Shown here: positions 46,631 to 58,500 of the stretch, one piece after another
Position numbering within the stretch: the stretch's first letter is position 1
How the letters are laid out: every line of letters starts with the position of its first letter
DNA from: Macadamia tetraphylla
Taxonomy: Eukaryota; Streptophyta; Magnoliopsida; Proteales; Proteaceae
Assembly (NCBI GenBank): GCA_022985045.1
Contig: CM040969.1
Coordinates: forward strand, 50,306,270 to 50,370,269
DNA length: 64,000 nucleotides
Reading direction: 5' to 3'
The notes under the pieces: generated by a model
The model's input: only the letters and a program-made list of their open reading frames with translations
Databases searched by the model: none
What the model was told of the DNA's origin: nothing
Position numbers and translations under genes: made by a program

Positions 46631-49600
46631 TCCAGCCCTAACTCAGGGCTAGAATAATCCAACCTAACCCACCCTTAGGGTCGGCCCAGCCCTGCTCGAC
46701 CCTGATTGGCTCTACAATATCTATCAAAAATCTATTAACTGAGCTGAAATGGAGTGAGAGTGATAAGATATCTAACATGTGATTGATCATTAAAATATGC
46801 AACTACTGAGTAATAAATGGGTTGAGAACTTAAGAGTGAAGATTGGGAGAGAATAGAGGAGAGCCGAAGTACCTTTGTTGAGGGGAAGCACTCAATTGAA
46901 TACTAAAAGGTTCTACAGTTTAGGGTGAGGCACAGTACCTTTGTTATGGGGAAGTGCCCGATTATTGGTCATTATATAAAATCAGGGTCCCTGGGGCCGG
47001 GCTTATCCCAAGGCCTCAACCCTAACTGGCCCAACCCTAACTCATGGCCAAAGATTTCTAGCCCTAACCTGCCCTCAAGGCCAGAAATCTTGATGTGGGT
47101 CAGCAAGCCTAGCTTTCATTATAGTTGCAATTGGTACCAAAACCATGAAATTTTCCTTCTCGAAAGTAGTTCTACGAGTGCTTTTTTTCCTAATTTGAGA
47201 CCATAAACCCACCTGGTGAGAGCATTAGGGCATATGTTCCTATTTCTTAGCCCAAGCCCTGTTCGGGCTCAAGGCGGGTTCGGGCCGAAATGGTCAAACT
47301 TGCACCCCTAGGTGTGAGCTTTGTGGTTGTCCGAGCTTCCCTTCCCCCCTTTCTTCTTATGAGATTTCCTCTCTCCCCTACAACTCTAAGTTTCTTCTCA
47401 AACCTCCCCTTCTCATCTAACTGGCCTTCCGCTAATTTGGTATCAGAGCAAAAAGATCCACCTCCTTTCCCCATCAATCTTTCTACTTCCCTTTCTTTGT
47501 TCTTCTTCCTTCCCTTTTTTCCTATTTTTTCGGCTACTGATTTTCCTAAACGACACCAGCAGTACCTGCTGGTTGTTTATCAGTATTAACCATCCCTTCC
47601 TGCAGCGACACTCTCCCTCTCCCATCTCCTACAGCAACCCCACCCCATCCCTTCGACTCACACTGAAACCCTACCCATCCCTTCGGTTAAGGAAACAACT
47701 ATTCTAGGACTCCTAACCAAGAAAAAGTTAAAACTTGCTAAAACATGGGCAGATCTAATGGTTGGATCTGCTACAACAGTTTCTCCTATAAGAAGTAGAA
47801 AAACCACCCAAAACAGGGTATCACAGGGCCTGATATTGCAGGGAGAAACATTATCGAATAAGGCCTTTGATTTAACAGTAAATACCTCAACTATACGGAA
47901 GATCAATAGTAGAGAATACTCTTTCACCTGGTAAGAGAAATCTCTTGTTTTAATGCTTCATCGAATAAGAGAAACATTCACGAACCAGGTAAGGAGCAGC
48001 ATTTGCTGCACACCACACATTTGCTTTAAGACTCTCAAACCAGAAAAAGGAAACAGCAAGCAACTGGTTAATGGTGCTCTCATACCATATGACAAAACCA
48101 GGGAAACACTAACTAGTACTTATGTATAGCAAGAGAAAAAGAGTAAAGAGGACGAGGAGGAAGAAGAGGAAGAGGGGGAATGGGGATAAAAGAAGAGCTG
48201 ATAGATTAGGGTACCTTTTGTTCCCAAAACGATAGCAACAGGAATATATATATATATATATATATAACATGAATAAAATATCTAATTACAATAAAACCCC
48301 TAGCATATAGGTAATTACTAGCATTCCCTTAAAACAAAAGAAATACAAAAATTCCTCCACAGTAACTATAACATTAACAACACACTCATGCACAAAGGAT
48401 TGTAACATGTTATAATAGGTTCTACTTACCACAGCTGCTGCTGTGACCGATAACAATGGCGACAGGTTCCAAACTTTTTCATCAGTGGCTTCTGTTTCCT
48501 TCTTTATCTTTGATATCTAAAGAGGTCATGTCCCTTTAGAAAGATTTTTACAACATTTGTGTAAGCCATCAGCAAGGGTCGATATATGACCTTTAAGAAT
48601 CTATAAATTGCCCCTAACTCATGTGGCATTTTCAGACAGAAAATTCAGTCTTCCCTCTCAGCACTTCTTTCAAAGAGAGATCTCCCTAAGCCTTCTACAA
48701 GCAATTAATCTAATTTTATCAAGCATCTAAGACTGACCACATTCACCTGAAGAATTTGCTTGTGCTCACTTCCTAAGTATTTCTTACTATTAATACCAGA
48801 AAACAACAACTGGTAGTCTGACAGCACCGAGATCAGAGTGAAATTTATTTCACCTAAAGGATGACAAATTGAATGTTTGTCTTGATCAATTTTTCTATCT
48901 TTTCATTATTTATTAGGGGAATTTTCACCTCCATTTACTTCCATTTTTACAACATTATCCATAGTGGTGAAAAAATGGACATGTAAGATTCATTTGCACA
49001 TCAGGGTTTTGTAGTCACGATCAAGATTTAAGATCAGAGTGAAAAATCTGCATACAACTGCCAATCTTGTTCTCATTAAAAGGAAAAAATGCATTCTAGT
49101 CTAGGAAGTGTAATCTGATGAGTTCATTCATATATTTCTAAGTAAAAGCACTCAGTGCACCAGGACAGATGTATCTTAATTTTCTTAATACAAAGATGCA
49201 GAGATAGTGCCCACAAGGAAATGCACAAGAATCGAATCAGACTTGGATTTTTAACCATTTAAGAACATCACAGTTCAGTGTTTGCAGCAACTTACCCCCA
49301 AAATGGTATCCGATAGAGTGGACTTCCTATATATAATAGATACTTCTTGAGAGCCATTGTAAAAATCGTCCGATAGAAGGAGATAGAGAGAAGCAAATGC
49401 AACAACAAGTGCATGGAATGTGGAGAAACCACTGCAAAAGAAAGAGGAGCAAGGAATAAAACCATGACACTTACTACCTTCAAACAGGATACTAACTACT
49501 GTTGAAAGAAGTAATAAAGAGAAATATTACCGGTTGTTCCATTCAATTTTCTGTGATTTGTTTAGCTTTGAATATGCCTTGAAGAATAAAAAACTAATCA

Positions 49601-50466
49601 GGCCCGTAATTTCATAAACCTTCAAGAACAAAAGTGAACATTTCAATGGTTAGAGATTACGGAAAGGAGAGAAAAGATGAGAACAAGGTATAGAGGCAAG
49701 GAAGAAAAGCTTAAAATGACACTTCACGCAATGCAAAAGGAATTCCATTGCTGAAAATTTTGCATTTGTTAGGGCACCCGCACTATATGTAAAACAAATT
49801 TATTTGCAATTTGTAAAAAGAGACGAAAAGAATGCTGAATTAGAATTAGAATTTTTCACAAACAATTCGTCTTAATATTTGATTATGCATCAGCTACTCT
49901 AAGAAGACCATTGAATGACTGGGAAGTTGAATATGTCTTACAGTTATCATTCTTGCTGATTGAAGTCAGAATTGGCAATGAGGAGACGCATCAAACTAAC
50001 ACAGGGTGTTGAAATGAATAAGACCTACTGTCCTTGGAACAGAATATGGGTGTCTAGGATATGCCACACCAGGAGTTCGAATCTTAGTTGAGGCAGCCAA
50101 AAAGAATACTACTTTACTCTCTTTCAATCATCTGATACCCTGAGGGCTGGGGTTTCATTAATCCTAGTTCTTGTTAAGTGTAATCTAGAGACTTGAGCAA
50201 ATTGCTCGCCAAACACCAGTGTATAAGTAACGGGAGGGAGGGAGAGGTCTTGTTTTCTTGCTTGGTACGAGAAAAATTTACCCCTATTTATGAAGATCAA
50301 AAGCCGAAAAGAAAATGTGGAAATGAAGTAAATCAATTGCACTTACAATCTTGCACATGATGATGCCAGCAAGAACAGATATTAGCCAGTGAATGTGTCT
50401 GCTTTGACTGAAGTAACCAGTGGAAGTATTTAAAACAGCAGCGGGGAATTCAAAACCCCCCACCAT
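37084..50466 (-). CDS. TLC (TRAM/LAG1/CLN8) domain multi-pass membrane protein
   Basis: Eight exons: 50466-50347, 49619-49531, 49431-49296, 38737-38663, 38382-38261, 38176-38101, 37575-37516, 37221-37084. All have GT-AG borders and phases close to 272 codons (271 aa), close to Arabidopsis At1g31300-like proteins. Conserved stretches in order are LISVLAGIIMCKIVYEI, AYSKLNKSQKIEWNNRGFST, FHALVVAFASLYLLL, STLSDTILGISVGYFLLDL, MILWYFPALGG, VLHHGLSLF, SGQGKIYILLVLFSESTTPF, NGIVLFLGWLVARILLF and the last helix NVYWFWKIVKGLMKTVSKA. At least six hydrophobic helices are visible. The TLC fold is found in ceramide synthases and membrane lipid regulators; the exact role of this plant subgroup is not established here. 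Intron 3 is about 10.6 kb and full of retroelements. Confidence 0.92.
38784..43400 (-). mobile_element. Degenerate Ty1/Copia retrotransposon in the TLC gene intron 3
   Basis: Read on -, the polyprotein order is intact but broken by stops and frameshifts. It has gag (KVYITTQKELFLSKYYSKL, then a CCHC remnant WEHCHNPYHTKPNCWKL near 42850) and protease (STPWIIDTGATDHMT near 42555). Next come pre-integrase (LNQWHCHLGHRPIGTL near 42150), reverse transcriptase (LKQLDVKNVFLHEELDEEVY, LIVYVDDIVVTGYD) and RNase H ending with AKGLVGKMFHLSLVKLGM. A polypurine-like 'ggggggag' (reverse strand, 38884-38891) precedes a possible short 3' LTR at 38784-38880. A solo LTR interrupts the RT/RNase H region at 39636-39900. 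A 10-bp tandem repeat (ggcacaaa type) lies at 40780-40830. Confidence 0.88.
39636..39900 (+). mobile_element. Solo LTR of a small (TRIM-like) element, copy 2
   Basis: A 265-bp TG...CA segment (TGTAGAAACGCAACCC to CATACACCAACA) with near-perfect 5-bp duplication gcctt/acctt. It is closely related to 18813-19045 but keeps about 35 bp ('ctcgtcctcacacctctcag' region) missing there. It splits the Copia motif KG(G)YQRLVGKLIYLSRTRPD, which proves insertion. Confidence 0.85.
43481..43627. repeat. Perfect inverted repeat (26-bp arms) at the 5' end of Copia gag
   Basis: Left arm 43481-43506 and right arm 43602-43627 are exact reverse complements around 'ggatatggaggcttgcgatt'. The ~95-bp loop contains a direct duplication of 'aactattctaacaagtatat'. 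Confidence 0.85.
43990..45290 (+). mobile_element. L1-type LINE fragment (C-terminal reverse transcriptase and zf-RVT region)
   Basis: Broken + strand frames read YLGLPLIPARLTNQNC, LDLIHKRLQLWNNKLISYVG, LELIRLALQSSYIYWSSV, then GLGLIRIKEVNFASILKLIW and WVWRKILNLR. These are the C-terminal core of plant L1 pol, followed by KLAFDATINHICL of the tail. 5'-truncated and full of stops. It lies between the Copia gag and a minus-strand primer site at 45417-45429. Confidence 0.82.
45417..45429 (-). other. Retroelement primer-binding site (initiator Met tRNA), minus strand
   Basis: The reverse complement reads TGGTATCAGAGTG, the usual plant LTR-element primer site. It probably belongs to the minus-strand Copia element, separated from its gag by the LINE fragment. 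The adjoining LTR (from 45430 upward) ends TTTTGTTCTCAAC, which resembles the end of the putative 3' LTR near 38784, but a full LTR pair could not be established. Confidence 0.6.
45570..47695 (+). mobile_element. Rearranged LTR element (B): internal 3' part, LTR, then primer site and 5' internal part
   Basis: Positions 45570-46205 hold the same decayed protein as element A (YYDGGYREVFDSSRRIIKFA, EFVLLHNFPDMDAIPN, CGRVFLNSGGIDAG). An LTR begins TGATGCAGGAACG at 46206 and ends near 47435. The primer site TGGTATCAGAGC follows at 47438-47449 with CT-rich leader to about 47695. So a single LTR is flanked by internal DNA on both sides. The LTR is split by a 788-bp non-autonomous element (46523-47310). 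LTR B is related to LTR A (same TGATGCAG start, TTCGACAGATTTGAAAATGA region). Confidence 0.77.
46523..47310. mobile_element. Non-autonomous hAT-like element inside LTR B
   Basis: Ends TAGGGTTGCAA and TTGCACCCCTA form short inverted repeats. Flanking 8-mers tgtgtaag and ggtgtgag match at 6 of 8. The LTR sequence continues cleanly across it. It holds a GGCTCA hexamer array (about 46599-46628) and many 'ccctaa..ggcc' phrases typical of this plant MITE type. Confidence 0.7.
47696..49295. other. TLC gene intron 3, part without recognised elements
   Basis: AT-rich intron sequence. A (TA)n run lies at about 48246-48266. No gene or transposon signature is recognised. Confidence 0.5.
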
Positions 50467-52465
50467 CTATCTTCTTGTAGCTGCTTTTATAAAATTTAAA
50501 AGAAGAAAAAAAAAACCGATTCAGAAACCAAGAAGGGCCGTGTCAACAACGTCTGCCGCTCTGTTCAGAAGCCCAAAAGTTTTCGATTGGCCTCCTTCGA
50601 GCATTTGATAGCTAGAAAACCAAAGATGACAAAGGGGACGATACGTTCACTAAATACAAGAACTTACGCTTTGAAGCTTGAATGGATCTCAATATCGATC
50701 TCGTACACGGGCATAGAATCAGCAGAAATCAACTATGTTGTTACTGTCGTCAGCGGCGATGTCCTCCGATGTCCCAATCCCCGCAATCCCACGGCTTGTG
50801 TTCTCTTATTTCTGATGTGGCTTAAGTAATAAGCGGAAACAGCCTTATCAGAATCACTCGCTAGGACGAGCTCTTCCTTTAAAAGGTAAGAGGAATTGGA
50901 CAAGTATGGCTGCTGAATGAGAGAATTTAGGTGTTAGGTTCGCCATTCCTTCTTAGTCTCTGGACGTGTCACTCTTGAGATGTGAGAGGATCTTTTTCCC
51001 CATGCATACGCAAGTCTTGAACCTCTCGGTTATGTTCTACCTAAACAAAAAAAAAAACTATTGGTTATGGTCCTTGCGGATTTCTGATGGCACGGATATT
51101 AATTGTCCATGTGTCAAAATTTAAGATCTCACCTAATTTGTGAGAAAATGGATCATACGAGCAGTGATCAACACTTGTCTTTTTTAATTCTCATATGTAT
51201 CGTTCTTTATCCTTATAATGGCAGAAAGTGGGATATATGTTGATCGTTGATTCGTATGACCAAGTGATCGTATGAGTAGCATATCCTATCTTATCTATGG
51301 TGAATATTCTCAACTGTTTAATGGTTGCAATTTACAAACTAAATTGAGGTTATTACAATTTTCCTTTTTGCAAAAAAGAAAACAAACCAAGTGAAAGAAA
51401 ATAGAACAGGTACTGAGTATTCCTTCAGTCACATTAAAAAGAAGATCCCATTAATTAAGAAATCCTATGAACGGTCTCTTCACCATTATTTACACTTAAG
51501 ATAGGGGGAAGGTGGGTGCTTGAGGATGGTAAAATGATAGAAAATATATATTTATTTCAATAAATAAGTATAAAATATGCTATAACTTAAATGAGAGTTG
51601 ATTTATTTACATACAAAATTAAGAGTTGATTGTTTCAATGGATAAAATTAAAAATTAAAAATATTTTACATTCATTAGTTAAGCTCATAGTAGTTTTCAA
51701 CTTGATTTTGAACCTCAAACATCATTTTTCAAATTGGAAGATCTCCAAATGTCCTTTGTTTAGCCAAACTGCACCCCATAAGTAATTTAACTTTTTTATT
51801 TTTTTATTTTTTTGCTAATTAACTTGAAAGTCATGAGAATGAAATAAAAGTATTATGAAGCCAATACCACTCTTACATTCAAGGGACGTGACCCTGATCA
51901 TAAGGACAGGACTTTATTCATCATTAAAGGCATCCACTCCTCCCATGATTGGCACTTCTGAGATAAGAGGGAATATTCCCTTGGTATACCCTAGGATTTA
52001 AAATATTCCCAGCATCAGAGAGTTGTCCCTCTCCAGGACTCCACACCTAATAGGACTCTCCACGGATTTCCCTTTCTCTTCCTTCCACTAGTGGCCTATA
52101 ATATCAAGGTAAGCCTCCATTGAGGGGGATCGATCGTTTTTTTTTACTGAAAACTCTCTTGAGTATCTGCTGTGGAAAGATCTGACTTAGCTATCGGAGA
52201 GTTCCTGTCGGGTCAGCCTGGCTCTCCCCTGTCTTCTCTTCTGTGTAGGTAGGCAGAGCATTTAAAGCTACAGGGAAGATCACCCGATCAATTTTTACCA
52301 CAACACTACCCAATTACCCCCAAAACAAATAAGAAATTTAAATTAATATATGCATAGCAATTACTCTGCTATGATACCAAAGTTAATTTACTCCTTTTAA
52401 GTACCACACCAAATATATCAAAGAATGCAACTAATAGCTAGCTGGCAAACTAATGACTAATGTTA
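50467..52465. promoter_or_regulatory. TLC gene upstream region and intergenic DNA
   Basis: The first few hundred bases hold the 5' UTR and promoter of the - strand TLC gene; no core element can be assigned safely. The remainder is AT-rich with no coding motif. No second exon of the GRAS pseudogene is recognisable here. Confidence 0.45.
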
Positions 52466-53126
52466 GGTTAACCAATACCTCTGCAGAAGCCATAGCATAT
52501 TGGTGTCAGAACCGTTGATGTCGTAGAGGGAGTGATGTAACCAGTGGACAGCGACGGCCTCCCTCTTGCTCACGTTCAGCCTCTCAGGGTCCAAATTCCC
52601 AGCCTTCTCCGCCACAGGAAAGAACTCGAAGGGAAGCCCCAGGGTTTCCGCGAAGTCTGATAATCGCTTCCCCGTGGCCTTGAGAGCCTCCATGGAGGTT
52701 CCTAGCCCTATGAGACGTACAAAGGGGGGACCTCCGAGCCTAGAGGCCAAGATGTGGAAGAGACCAGGCCACTGGAGGCCTTGCATGATGTCCAAGTCGA
52801 TGATGTGCACCCTCGCCTCCCTTTCAAACGCTTCCTGTATGACCTGGTTTGCCATGAAATGCGAGAATTTCATGAACGAGTTGATGCCGCTGAACACCTA
52901 GAAGGCCGACACAGTCTTCTGGCTGAGCACTGGGGCATAAGCCAAGGGCAACAACGCATATATCCCCAGGCAAGAGCTCACCAGCCTAGCCGACATTGCC
53001 TCCGAGAAATAGGCCTCCACCCGTTGTGCCGACATCCCAAACGGCGTTGACAACTCAGATATCACCAGAAACATCTTGTTCGCTTGCCCTAAGTCATCCG
53101 CCGATACAGCCTCAGCACACCCCCAC
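52466..53126 (-). pseudogene. SCARECROW-type GRAS transcription factor, truncated pseudogene
   Basis: Reading on -, the frame starts in the leucine-heptad region (CAEAVSADDLGQANKMFLVI) and continues with MSAQRVEAYFSEAMSARLV and SSCLGIYALLPL. It then hits TAG at 52900-52898 where the family has Gln (SAF*VFSGINSFMKFSHF). After the stop it is clean through the VHIID motif (RVHIIDLDIMQGLQWPGLF), GGPPFVRLIGLGTSMEALKA and AVAVHWLHHSLYDINGSDTN. It ends at WLLQR followed by GT, the site of the known SCR intron. The upstream N-terminus and the second exon (PFYRE, SAW) are absent. SCR controls radial root patterning; this copy cannot supply the full protein. Confidence 0.88.
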
Positions 53127-54134
53127 GCTATAAAAGACCCAAATCCACTGCATCATTGCACTCACTGCAAGGAATAATCACTCACATTTAAAATCCGTAT
53201 AATTCGTTTTTCAATTTTTTTTTTTTTTGCCATTCCTATTTTAGCTAATTATGATTCCGACATGAGTTCTTCTTTTTCTTTTTTTACAAGAAATAAAAAT
53301 TGACATAATTTAAAAAAAAAATGGTATGACCGTTGGATGCATCACAAGTTCACTACTCTCCCAGATGTGACTTGCGTTCCTTGACGAGGCTTCGATGTGA
53401 GATAAACCTACTAGTCCGTTGGTTTTTATGAACTACGGTCGCCTCCCCTACGTTCTGATCGTGATATTCGTCGATCCAGATTCTCTCCAATTTTTGACAT
53501 GTGCAATTAGTCAATTCTCTTCTAATTTAACGGTACATGTTTATAATAACATGGACGGTGAAGATTAAAAGATGACATGAATTTATCTAACGTTGGACGG
53601 TCATTAGGAGAGAGAAGAAAAAGGAAGGTTGGGTCCGGTTTCTCGCGCATGAAGGCAACATACAACTGCAAGGGGCCTTCGAATTCTCGGTGCCGATGTA
53701 GCAGACTTCTCCTGTGGTAGTCTGTCTCGATCAAAATTTCATGCTTCAAAGTTTGGATTTTGATTTCTTTCATTTCCTTAACTTTGGATTCTGTACTAGT
53801 TCATGACGATCTCGATTGTGTTTGTTTTTTTCGGTAAACTTAATTCATTTTTCCTCCTTTTCTTCTCTCAGTTTCTTAAATCCGAAAATTTGATTTATTT
53901 AAGTGGGTTTTAATGGAATACGCCTGAATTGGGGTGTTGGTGTATGAGATTCTTGAATTTGGGATCGTTTTCTCCCTCCCTTTCTCCCCTCATTTCTTTG
54001 TGTGCGTATTCCCTTCGCCTCCTTCCTCTTTAGGATTTTGATTTCTCTTCCATTTTTTCAATTTTTAATTTTCTCAAGAATTCAGGTTTGGATTATGGAT
54101 GGAGAATTGATTCTTATTAGTGGTTACTTGAGCT
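53127..54134. other. Intergenic DNA between GRAS and FtsH pseudogenes
   Basis: AT-rich with poly-T tracts at 53213-53228 and 53276-53284. No coding family or RNA gene is recognised. Confidence 0.45.
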
Positions 54135-54870
54135 AACCTGAAGGATCTTAACCTACCAGCCACATCAGGTCTGTACACGGTGACCTGGTGATCGAACCTT
54201 CGGGCCTTAGCAAAGCTGCATCAAGAACGTCAGGCCTGCTAGTCGCAGCAAGCACGATTACACAGCTGCTACCGGAGAGGTCTGCTCCCTTTCATCGTTC
54301 CCACCACCGAGCCCAGCCCTACGCTGCCTCCCCACTCCGCCGATCTCATCGATAAACACAATGCAGGGCGCCTTCGACTTTGCCTTCTCGAACAGATCCT
54401 AAACCCTTGACGCCTCGACACCCACAAATAGCTCCATGAACTCCGATGTCGCACACGAGAAACCCCAGCTTCTCCAGCAACGGCCTGGCTAAGAATGTCT
54501 TTCCAGTCCCAGGAGGTCCCACCAAGAGGCAACCTTTGGGGATTTTGGCTCCGAGAGCGGTGTACTTGTCTGGATTCTTCAAGAAATCGACCATCCTGCA
54601 ACTGGTCGGCACTAGCAACGTTGGCGAAAGTGACTCCGGTGTCAGTAACCTTCTGGAATTTAGATTTGGAATGACCAAAATTGGTGGGACCGCCGATCCC
54701 GCCAGGTCCACCAGGGCCACACTGGGCTCTGCGATACAGGAAGAACAATCCAACAAAGACGAGGAAAGGGAACAACAAATTCCAAATGAAATGAAGAGGC
54801 CATTTCCAGAGTCCCCCTCAGAGATGGAGAAGTCGACGTCTTTTATGGCAAGCATGTTCATGGGGTCAGA
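54135..54870 (-). pseudogene. Chloroplast FtsH (FTSH1/FTSH5-like) protease, decayed fragment
   Basis: Read on - across several frames: SGNGLF, then FVGLFFLYRRAQCGPGGPGG, FGHSKSKFQKVTDTGVTFAN, DFLKNPDKYTALGAKIPKGC and the Walker A stretch LLVGPPGTGKTFLARPL. Further on, after deletions, come CIVFIDEIDAVG-type remnants and VIVLAATSRPDVLDAALLRP near 54215. Gene order is that of thylakoid FtsH, which degrades damaged photosystem II protein. Frameshifts and large internal losses occur, including most of Walker B and the second region of homology. The zinc protease domain is missing. No intron separates the parts, so a processed copy is possible. Confidence 0.85.
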
Positions 54871-55531
54871 GTCATTGCAGGCCTCTGCTGTAGAACAAAG
54901 ATGTGCTCTCGATGTGGTCGGGTTGGATTTTAGGGCAATGTCGTATTTTGAATTGGAGATGCATGGAATCGGCTTGGGTTTTAGGGCTCGTTTGATAACG
55001 TTTTGAGAACAGTCTTTTTGTCGTTTTTGAAATCGAACAAAAACATTTGATAAAACAGTTTCGTTTTGCTTTATAATAGAAATTGAAATTTTTACTTATT
55101 TATGGTTCAAGACGATCCAAACGAATCAAGTTTTGTCATTTATGAAAATGACTCGTGGTCATTCTTTTCGTTAGTTACTATCGACTTCTAAAAACATAAT
55201 TATCAAATACCTTCAGTTCTGTTTGTGTTTTTAGAAACTAAATTTATGTTTCAAAACGATAGAAATGTTATCAAACGGCTCCAGTTTGCCCTCTTTCTTC
55301 TCTCTTCTAATCTTGACCGTTCATATCAATATAAACACGTGTCATTAATTAAAAGGGACTTACAACTAGTTGCACATGTCAGGAAAGATATGGATCCGAT
55401 ATTCGTACGTCGCTGATGTATTGGCTTGATATGATAGAGCCGAAGCGATGACGATGAATCTCAGTGCTGTGCGGCTGTGCGCAAGCATAAAAGGAACCAA
55501 GTAAATCGAGGAGAGGAAGAACCATAAAAAG
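54871..55531. promoter_or_regulatory. Upstream region of the FolD gene
   Basis: Between the FtsH relic and the FolD start. No gene is recognised. The last 100-200 bp should hold the FolD promoter and 5' UTR; no core box is assigned. Confidence 0.45.
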
Positions 55532-58500
55532 ATGCAGGGCGTGGTGGTGGGGCGACTGTTGAGAAAGAAGCCCTTCTCTTCAACATCAAGGGCCTTCCAA
55601 GTCACCAAAGCTCCTCCCCTTCTCGACCTGGACGTCCCTGAAATTTGGACTTCCAATCCGACTGAGACGACAAACCACCATCTTCCACTCCAGCGGAGCA
55701 GCGGTAAAGCTCTTGATTTCCATATCCTGCTGATAAATAAACGATAATCTGGTCTGGTATGCTGTTAGCAACGCCAACCTCACGTTTAATTTTCTCCCTT
55801 AGAACGATTCCAAAAAAAAAAAAAAAAAAAATCCAAATTAAAGTGATACTGGTTTGCTTACCTAGAAATGGTCTTATTCAGTTTATGAGGTACATTACTA
55901 TGTGTCTACTGTTGCATTCTGTCCACATACAAGCACGAAATTGGGAATTAACTGCCGAACAGTGAGCTACGTTAATGAGTCGAAAGATGTCTTAATTTAT
56001 TGTTCGAGGATAATGTTTCTAGATGCAATTTTTATTGCCTATATTTACCATTTATGGGAAGATTTAAAACCATGCTAAGATGTTATGTGCCAGTTCTTGG
56101 ACTAGTATTGTGGATAATATTGATGTTTCACAAAGAATGGATGGATGGAGTGGAGAGTTGGTCTGGAGTATTGTGTGATCAACACATTCCTTTAAAATTA
56201 TAAGGAAAATTTTACAGACTTCATACGACTGTGATGCATAGTGCAGAATATTGGACAGTTAAGAAGCATCATGTATATAAACTCAGTGTAATGGAGATGA
56301 TGATGTTGAGATGGAGAGTGGTAAAACTAGGAAAGACAAAGTAAGGAATGATCATATTAGAGTTGATTTGGGAGTAGCTCCGGTACATGATCAGCTATGA
56401 GAAAGTTGTTTGAGGTTGCATGGCATGTTCAACAAAGGTTTTTGGATGCTCCAGTATGGACGAGGGATTTGATTCAGATTGAAGGATCTAAAAAGGCTAA
56501 GGGCAAACCTAAAATGACCTTTAGGAAAAGTGGTGAGGAAAGACATGCATAGCTTAGGCCTTTTATCAAGTATGACATCGAATAGAGCTGATTGGAGGGC
56601 AAACTTCCATGTAGCTGACCCCATTTAGTTGGGATGAGGCTGAGTTGTTGTTGTCACTCTTGCTTTTATGTAGGGTAATTTCTTTACTTCTCGTCATTGA
56701 TAAGAAGATGGCGGTTGATGACAAAGCTAGCTCCCTTACATGAGTCAAACCTTGATTTATTTTCTCTCCACTTATTTATCACACTCTTTAATGTTCCTTA
56801 ATAATCTCACATGTAATAGCCATATTCCTTGGGTTCTGAAGCATAAACTATTTGTGGGGACCTAATCTTCAAGTCAATCTTTTCTTGAATAATTGCTTTA
56901 TTCATCTATCTATTTGATATGTGACGGCGGCAGGCAGTGATCAGATTTCTGTAGTAATTGATGGGAAGTCAATTGCAGACGAGATAAGATCTGGAATTGC
57001 GAGTGAAGTAAGAAGAATGAAGCACTCCATCGGAAAGGTTCCTGGGTTGGCTGTTGTTCTAGTTGGTCAAAGAAGGGACTCTCAGACTTATGTTCGTAAC
57101 AAAATAAAAGCTTGTGGGGAAGTTGGGATCATGTCTCTGTTGGAAGAACTTTCTGATGACTGTGGGGAAGATGAAGTTCTCAATGCCGTGCTAAAATTTA
57201 ACGACAATCCATCAGTTCATGGAATTCTTGTGCAACTTCCACTACCTCAAGTAATTTCTGAAACTGTGGTATATCTGTCTTTTTGGGCTCCTTTTTCATT
57301 CCATTTTTCCAATACTTATATTCTGGAAGTAAAGGATATAATTATTTGATAGTGGTGAATTGAACTACTTGAAGCTTACCTTGATGAATAATGGATTCTA
57401 GGGAAATTTTTTTTTTGGTTCCTTTGGAATGCTTATGCTAGAAGTCTGCATCCCAGCCTAGTACCTTCACATTCCGCTGAGGTCCCACCTAGCAGCACTA
57501 AAAGTAGGGCTGTTATATCTTTGGCAGGTGGTTATATAATAATCTGGTTTTCTTGGACCATCGAATATTTATTTGTTCACTGTCGAAAAGGAATCAGATG
57601 GATCCAGATGCTTAGGATCGTCTAGGAAAATCTCTCTTGCTTGTATCCATTGAATGGTGGATCCTGACCTCTGGCGTGAGGTGTTGTCCGAAGCATTTGT
57701 GGGTTGAGGACTTGAGGTTGGCTATGCAGACATCTTGGCACTGGCAATCCTTTTGTATACTTATGGATGGCTAACACATGGTTCTGGAAGCAGCATATGG
57801 ACGAGGAGAAAATTTTGAATGCAGTGAGCATAGGTAAAGATGTGGATGGTTTCCATCCCTTGAACATTGGGAACCTTGCCATGAGAGGAAGGGAGCCTCT
57901 GTTCGTCCCCTGCACTCCAAAAGGTTGCATTGAGTTGCTGGTGAGGTCTGGTGTGGAAATCATGGGGAAGAAAGCAGTAGTGATTGGGAGGAGTAATATT
58001 GCTGGATTGCCAATTTCTTTGCTGCTGCAGGTAGTTGATAACATTTAATTCTTTCAAGGCTTTTAGTCATTATCAACAGGCGTAATTTTTCCCCCCATCA
58101 ACCAGAGGCACCATGCAACAGTTACTCTTTTACATGCCTTCACGAAAAGCCCTGAAGAGATTACTCGGGAAGCCGACATTGTGATCTCTGCTGTAGGAGT
58201 GGCCAACCTAGTCCGAGGCAGTTGGCTAAAGCCAGGAGCAGTTGTTATTGATGTGGGCACAAATCCAGTTGAGGTAAAGACTATCTCCCAGTGCATCTGT
58301 GTCTTCCTACTATCTAAAAAAGCTATGTGCATGATGCATATAAGTAGCGTCGGTAGTCAGATATAACATATCTGCAGCTATGAATAATGGGCAGGACCGC
58401 AATAGTGAGCATGGTTACAGGCTTGTAGGAGATGTTTGCTATGATGAAGCGATGAAGGTGGTGTCTGCCATTACCCCTGTGCCTGGAGGAGTGGGACCCA

